The position numbers and the translations under genes were made by a program. From the NCBI GenBank assembly GCA_963646285.1, contig CAVIWF010000047.1, positions 1-18,776 on the forward strand: a stretch of DNA of 18,776 nucleotides, in the 5' to 3' direction. The DNA comes from CAKUFA01 sp963646285. Its GTDB lineage: Bacteria; Bacillota; Clostridia; Christensenellales; Aristaeellaceae. The notes under the pieces are model-generated. The model was not told the origin of the DNA. It searched no databases and was given only the letters and a program-made list of their open reading frames with translations. Below, piece by piece: positions 15,678 to 18,776 of this stretch. The first letter of the stretch is position 1, and each line of letters opens with the position of its first letter.

Positions 15678-17345
15678 ATGCTTCGCCTCTTCAATGAGCA
15701 CCGGGTGCGCCCTGCCCATTCCCTGGATGGTTTATGGACCCTGACGGTGGAAGACGGTTCCGGTCGGGTATTTCCTGCCATGGTGCCGGGGATTTGGCAG
15801 GCCATTCCCCCATTGACCCTGTACCGGGGCAAGGTACGGTACGACCGCACCTTTGACACTGCCAGGGAAGGGAACCTGCTGCTCCGCTTCTCCGGGGTCA
15901 GCCACACGGCAGACGTGGTGCTGGACGGAGAAAAGATCGGCCACCACTACGATGCTTTCACCGGCTTCCGCTGCACCGTGGCCAAGGTCAAGCCCGGTGC
16001 CCACACCCTGACGGTGTACGTGGACGACAGCTTCTCCGAGGCTTCCACCCTGCACCTGCCCAACGACTACTACACCTATGGGGGCATTACCCGCCCCGTT
16101 GCCCTGGAGGAAATCCCGGACGCCTACATTGACCTGATCCACTTCACCCCCAGCCAGAATGGCGACGGCTCCTGGACGGGGGATGTGCTGGTGACGGTGA
16201 AGGCCGTGGCGGACAGCCCTGCCTGCAAGCTGGTGGTCACCCTGGCGGATGGCACGGCGGAAGGGGAGATTCCCGCCCTGAAGGCAGGGGAGGAACACCA
16301 GGCGGAGGTAAAACTCCACTGCACCCATGTGACCCCCTGGGGGCTGATGGACGGTCACCTGTACGACCTCCACGCACAGCTGGTGGTGGATGGCAGGCCT
16401 GTGGACGATCTCATGGACCGGGTAGGCTTCCGCACCGTGACGCTGGAGGGGGAGAAGATCCTCCTGAACGGAAAGCAGGTGTTCCTGAAGGGCTTTAACC
16501 GGCACGAGGACTTCGGCAGTCAGGGCTGCGCCGTGGCCATGAACGCCATGATGGAGGATCTCCACCTGATGATGGACATGGGTGCCAACAGCGTCCGCAC
16601 CTGCCACTATCCCAATGATCCCCGGTTCCTGGACCTGTGCGACGAGCTGGGCATCATGGTGTGGGAGGAGTGCCATTCCCGGGCCATTCCCGGGGAGATC
16701 ATGCGCAAGCCCCTGTTCAAGGAGCAGATTGACGGCAGTGCCAGGGAGATGGTGGTGCAGCACTACAATCACCCCTGCATCTACACCTGGGGTCTGCTGA
16801 ACGAGTGCGAAAGCGAGACGGAGTTCGGCCACAGCATGTACAACCATGTGATTGACCTGCTCCACAGCCTGGACAAGACCCGGCCGGTCACCTTCGCCTC
16901 CTGCCGGTTCTTCAAGGATGTGTGCCTGGGGCTGGTGGACATTGCCTCCTTCAACATTTATCCCCTGTGGTACACCACGGAGGATCCTTCCGAGTACAGC
17001 GACCGGCTGATGCAGTGGATGGATGAAAATGGTGCGGCAGGAAAGCCCATCATCTTCTCCGAGTTTGGCGCCGGGGCTATTTACGGGTACTACGATCCCC
17101 TGTACAAGTCCAAGTGGAGCGAGGAGCGGCAGGCGGAGATCCTGGACAAGCAGCTGCAGGCCCTGTGCCACAAGGAGCGGGTGTCCGGCACCTACATCTG
17201 GCAGTTTGCCGATGTGCGGGTATCCGAGCAGTGGGCCATGCACCGCCCCAAGGGCGTGAACAACAAGGGCGTGGTGGACATGTACCGCCGCCCCAAGCTG
17301 GCCTACAAGACGGTGAAGGAAAACTACACCAAACTGGAAAGATAA
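15678..17345 (+). CDS. GH2 glycoside hydrolase, beta-glucuronidase-like
   Basis: A 555-residue GH2 enzyme without a signal peptide, hence cytoplasmic. The sugar-binding jelly-roll domain spans about 1-150, with the family signature NDYYTYGGITRPVAL (129-143). An Ig-like domain is next. The catalytic barrel starts near 258 and carries SVRTCHYPNDPRFLDLCDEL. The acid/base is Glu376 in NHPCIYTWGLLNE and the nucleophile Glu462 in FSEFG. GTYIWQFADVRVSEQ and KGVNNKGVVDMYRRPK (about 525-540) parallel the FADF and Asn-x-Lys region of beta-glucuronidases, where that motif contacts the sugar carboxylate. Beta-glucuronidase or a related uronidase is the best call; beta-galactosidase is less likely. ATG 15678 follows AAAGGAG by 9 bases. 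It probably hydrolyses what the preceding importer brings in. Confidence 0.88.
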   Translation: MLRLFNEHRVRPAHSLDGLWTLTVEDGSGRVFPAMVPGIWQAIPPLTLYRGKVRYDRTFDTAREGNLLLRFSGVSHTADVVLDGEKIGHHYDAFTGFRCTVAKVKPGAHTLTVYVDDSFSEASTLHLPNDYYTYGGITRPVALEEIPDAYIDLIHFTPSQNGDGSWTGDVLVTVKAVADSPACKLVVTLADGTAEGEIPALKAGEEHQAEVKLHCTHVTPWGLMDGHLYDLHAQLVVDGRPVDDLMDRVGFRTVTLEGEKILLNGKQVFLKGFNRHEDFGSQGCAVAMNAMMEDLHLMMDMGANSVRTCHYPNDPRFLDLCDELGIMVWEECHSRAIPGEIMRKPLFKEQIDGSAREMVVQHYNHPCIYTWGLLNECESETEFGHSMYNHVIDLLHSLDKTRPVTFASCRFFKDVCLGLVDIASFNIYPLWYTTEDPSEYSDRLMQWMDENGAAGKPIIFSEFGAGAIYGYYDPLYKSKWSEERQAEILDKQLQALCHKERVSGTYIWQFADVRVSEQWAMHRPKGVNNKGVVDMYRRPKLAYKTVKENYTKLER

Positions 17346-17357
17346 AAGAGTACAAAA

Positions 17358-17401
17358 CGGGCTGCGGTTCAGCATTTTGAACCGCAGCCCGATTTTTGTT
17401 T
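17358..17401. terminator. Bidirectional intrinsic terminator between convergent genes
   Basis: A perfect 14-bp stem (CGGGCTGCGGTTCA pairing with TGAACCGCAGCCCG, 6-base loop, 17358-17391) is followed on the plus strand by ATTTTTGTTT and on the minus strand by TTTTG. It lies 12 bases after the glycosidase stop and 17 bases past the end of the oppositely oriented phosphoesterase gene, and can terminate both. Confidence 0.92.
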
Positions 17402-17407
17402 GCAGGT

Positions 17408-18109
17408 TCAGTCCTGTTCCTTCCGTGCATACACCCCGGTGGTAATCTCCTTAATGTACGCATCCCGGTGGGGGAGGTCTTCATCCGCCATGGCCACGGC
17501 GGCGGCGTTATCGTAGGGCACGGAAAGGATGGTCATCATCAGGGGAGCAGGGGCCTCCCCTTCTTCCCCTTCCAGCAGGAGGGCGTGAGCCTTGGGCACG
17601 CCCATGCTGTTGCCCACGCTGCCGGTGTTCAGCATGTATCCCGTGTTCAGGGTGCGGAGGAAGGGACGGTGGCTGTCGGCGAAGATTACCCCGCTGAAGG
17701 TGCCCTGTTGGGTCTGGAAGGTACTCTCCAGCACCTCGCTCTTCTCCTGCACCATCATCAGGGGTTCCACCGGCCTGCCATGGAACAGCCGGAAGCGAAT
17801 GCCGCTGAGGGTCACTTCCCCCTCCATGGGCAGGCTGCCCAGCCACTGCATCCGCTCATCCCCCAGCTGACGCCAGAAGTACGCATCATCAGGGAACTGC
17901 TTGCAGCCAATGCCGTAGTCCCAGTTGCCCCCGATGCACACCTGGCAGTGGGTGCGCACCCAGTCGCAGGTTTCTGCATTGCTGGGGCCTTTGCCCACCG
18001 CATCCCCCAGGAAAATGATCTTGTCCGGGTGGATTTTATTGATTTGCTCCTCCATGGCCAGGGTGGCAGGCAGGTTGCCGTGGAGATCGCCGAGGAAAAT
18101 CAGTTTCAA
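17408..18109 (-). CDS. Metallophosphoesterase, YfcE/calcineurin-like
   Basis: A 233-residue cytoplasmic protein of the calcineurin-like phosphoesterase superfamily. Metal-site motifs occur in order: GDLHGN (7-12), GDAVGKGP (35-42), GNWD (61-64, usually GNHD), FHGRP (109-113), ADSHRP (144-149, usually GHTHxP) and LNTGSVGNS (160-168). The first metal-binding blocks are canonical. The His of GNHD is Trp63 and the first His of GHTH is Asp145, so metal choice or activity may differ from model enzymes. The likely reaction is phosphodiester or phosphomonoester hydrolysis, substrate unknown. The start appears to be TTG at 18109 (first residues KLIFLGDLHG), with GGAG about 10 bases upstream. It follows luxS by 48 bases and is probably co-transcribed. 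Confidence 0.85.
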   Translation of the reverse strand: MKLIFLGDLHGNLPATLAMEEQINKIHPDKIIFLGDAVGKGPSNAETCDWVRTHCQVCIGGNWDYGIGCKQFPDDAYFWRQLGDERMQWLGSLPMEGEVTLSGIRFRLFHGRPVEPLMMVQEKSEVLESTFQTQQGTFSGVIFADSHRPFLRTLNTGYMLNTGSVGNSMGVPKAHALLLEGEEGEAPAPLMMTILSVPYDNAAAVAMADEDLPHRDAYIKEITTGVYARKEQD

Positions 18110-18140
18110 GGGTCTTCAACTCCGTTTTCAGGACATCGAC

Positions 18141-18159
18141 AAAGTGGCAAAGCCACTTT
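18141..18159. repeat. Small perfect hairpin overlapping the luxS stop codon
   Basis: AAAGTGGC, a 3-base loop and GCCACTTT form an 8-bp stem that covers the first two bases of the luxS stop region on the minus strand. Only a short T stretch follows, so it is a poor terminator. It may stabilise the luxS 3' end or moderate expression of the phosphoesterase. Confidence 0.6.
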
Positions 18160-18622
18160 ATTCCGGGTACACCAGCTGTTCCCTGGTCCAGCCTTCCAGC
18201 ACACGGCAGTAGGCGGCAGCTTCCCGCTTGGCATCGGGCAGGTCATGCTCCAGATAATTGCCGCATTCCCGCTTTTTCGCCCCGGGGATTTCCCCTTCAA
18301 AGTCCGCCGTAAAGCGGAAGGCATCCTGCACCAGGCGAATCACATCCTCCTCGGTGAGGGTGTTCCGCACCACCAGATAGCAGCCCGTGCGGCAGCCCAT
18401 GGGTCCGAAGTACACCACGCTGTCCGACTTGTCGGAGGAGCGGACGTAGGTGGCCGCCAGGTGCTCAATGGTGTGGAGCGCTCCGTTGGACAGGTAATCC
18501 CCAGCGTTGGGGGTCTTCAGCCGCAGGTCGTAGGTTACGCAGTCCCCGTCAATGCGGGAGATATACAATCCGGGGGTCAGCACATCGTGATTGATGGCAA
18601 AGGATGCAATCTTCTTTAACAT
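18158..18622 (-). CDS. luxS: S-ribosylhomocysteine lyase LuxS
   Basis: A 154-residue protein of normal LuxS length. It converts S-ribosylhomocysteine to homocysteine and DPD, the precursor of autoinducer-2, in the activated methyl cycle. The metal site is complete: His50 and His54 in HTIEH, with catalytic Glu53, and Cys120 in ECGN. Catalytic Cys77 lies in FGPMGCRTG. The ending ECGNYLEHDL followed by an Ala-rich helix fits the family. The ATG at 18622 follows GAAGGA by about 6-7 bases. The frame is open to 18739 but has no supporting start there. The metallophosphoesterase follows; no pfs gene is visible in the window. Confidence 0.96.
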   Translation of the reverse strand: MLKKIASFAINHDVLTPGLYISRIDGDCVTYDLRLKTPNAGDYLSNGALHTIEHLAATYVRSSDKSDSVVYFGPMGCRTGCYLVVRNTLTEEDVIRLVQDAFRFTADFEGEIPGAKKRECGNYLEHDLPDAKREAAAYCRVLEGWTREQLVYPE

Positions 18623-18667
18623 GGTGTTTCCTTCTTTCAAAAAAGAAATTAAACAATGAACCTTCAA

Positions 18668-18775
18668 ACCACCTACAAACCCTGGGTGGTGTTGGAGGGC
18701 TCGCAAGCCCTCCAACTTTAGATCGAAAATCGGCGACATGTGCGGCGATTTTCGTGCTTTTTCGCCAGAAAAAGC
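18668..18775. repeat. Run of four inverted repeats upstream of luxS
   Basis: Four hairpins lie in about 110 bases: ACCACC/GGTGGT (18668-18690), an 11-bp stem GTTGGAGGGCT/AGCCCTCCAAC with a 4-base loop (18691-18716), CGAAAATCG/CGATTTTCG (18724-18754) and GCTTTTTC/GAAAAAGC (18756-18775). On the plus strand the third is followed by CTTTTT. The set may be a terminator of a gene beyond the right edge, a structured luxS leader, or a small dispersed repeat. No gene was found here. Confidence 0.6.
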
Positions 18776-18776
18776 T

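Noticed and set aside
15732..17375. A 547-codon open frame on the minus strand
   Set aside because: It is the mirror of the GH2 gene; its Val/His/Gln-rich composition and lack of a ribosome binding site mark it as a shadow.
17396..18619. A 407-codon open frame on the plus strand over luxS and the phosphoesterase
   Set aside because: It begins just past the bidirectional terminator and is antisense to two genes with intact catalytic motifs.
1..18776. CRISPR arrays, tRNA or rRNA genes, insertion sequences
   Set aside because: No regularly spaced repeats, cloverleaf sequences, rRNA-like stretches or transposase-like frames were seen.

Overview
The window looks like part of a chromosome from an anaerobic, probably gut-associated Clostridia-type Firmicute. 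The grounds are the strong AGGAGG ribosome binding sites, sigma-A-like promoters, the YceG/TelA/TerD stress cluster of the Bacillus yceCDEFGH type, an LplABC-type sugar importer without its own ATPase, and LuxS. Genus is not resolvable from the sequence. No tRNA, rRNA, CRISPR array, transposase or phage gene was seen.

Region 1 (about 57-10990, all minus strand) is a long stress cluster. In transcription order it holds a PMCA-type calcium P-type ATPase, three tandem TerD proteins (two canonical, one divergent), a strong intrinsic terminator, a rhomboid protease whose end overlaps the next gene, a long YceG protein, a TelA/YceH protein, a short gene remnant, a TerA-like TerD-domain protein and a CitE-like carbon-carbon lyase. 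A clear promoter and a roughly 200-nt folded leader precede the ATPase. The members point to calcium handling (pump plus Ca-binding TerD proteins) combined with the cytoplasmic YceG/TelA/lyase module known from ter loci. No TerC is present in the window. A rhomboid and a calcium pump are the only membrane proteins of the cluster that are visible. A near-consensus promoter at the extreme left edge fires leftward out of the window, so the cluster may continue there under separate control.

Region 2 (11048-17391) is a carbohydrate-use locus. An AraC-family regulator (minus) is transcribed away from a plus-strand operon of solute-binding lipoprotein, two LplB/LplC-type permeases and a cytoplasmic GH2 glycosidase. 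The glycosidase carries beta-glucuronidase-like signatures, including an Asn-x-Lys motif, so imported glucuronide- or uronic-acid-containing oligosaccharides are the best substrate guess. A perfect 28-bp palindrome lies between the binding-protein and permease genes, and a bidirectional terminator ends the operon.

Region 3 (17408-18776, minus) contains luxS followed by a YfcE-like metallophosphoesterase with a TTG start and altered metal-site motifs. A run of inverted repeats lies upstream of luxS at the right edge. The glycosidase, phosphoesterase and luxS genes look more GC-rich than the ter cluster by eye.
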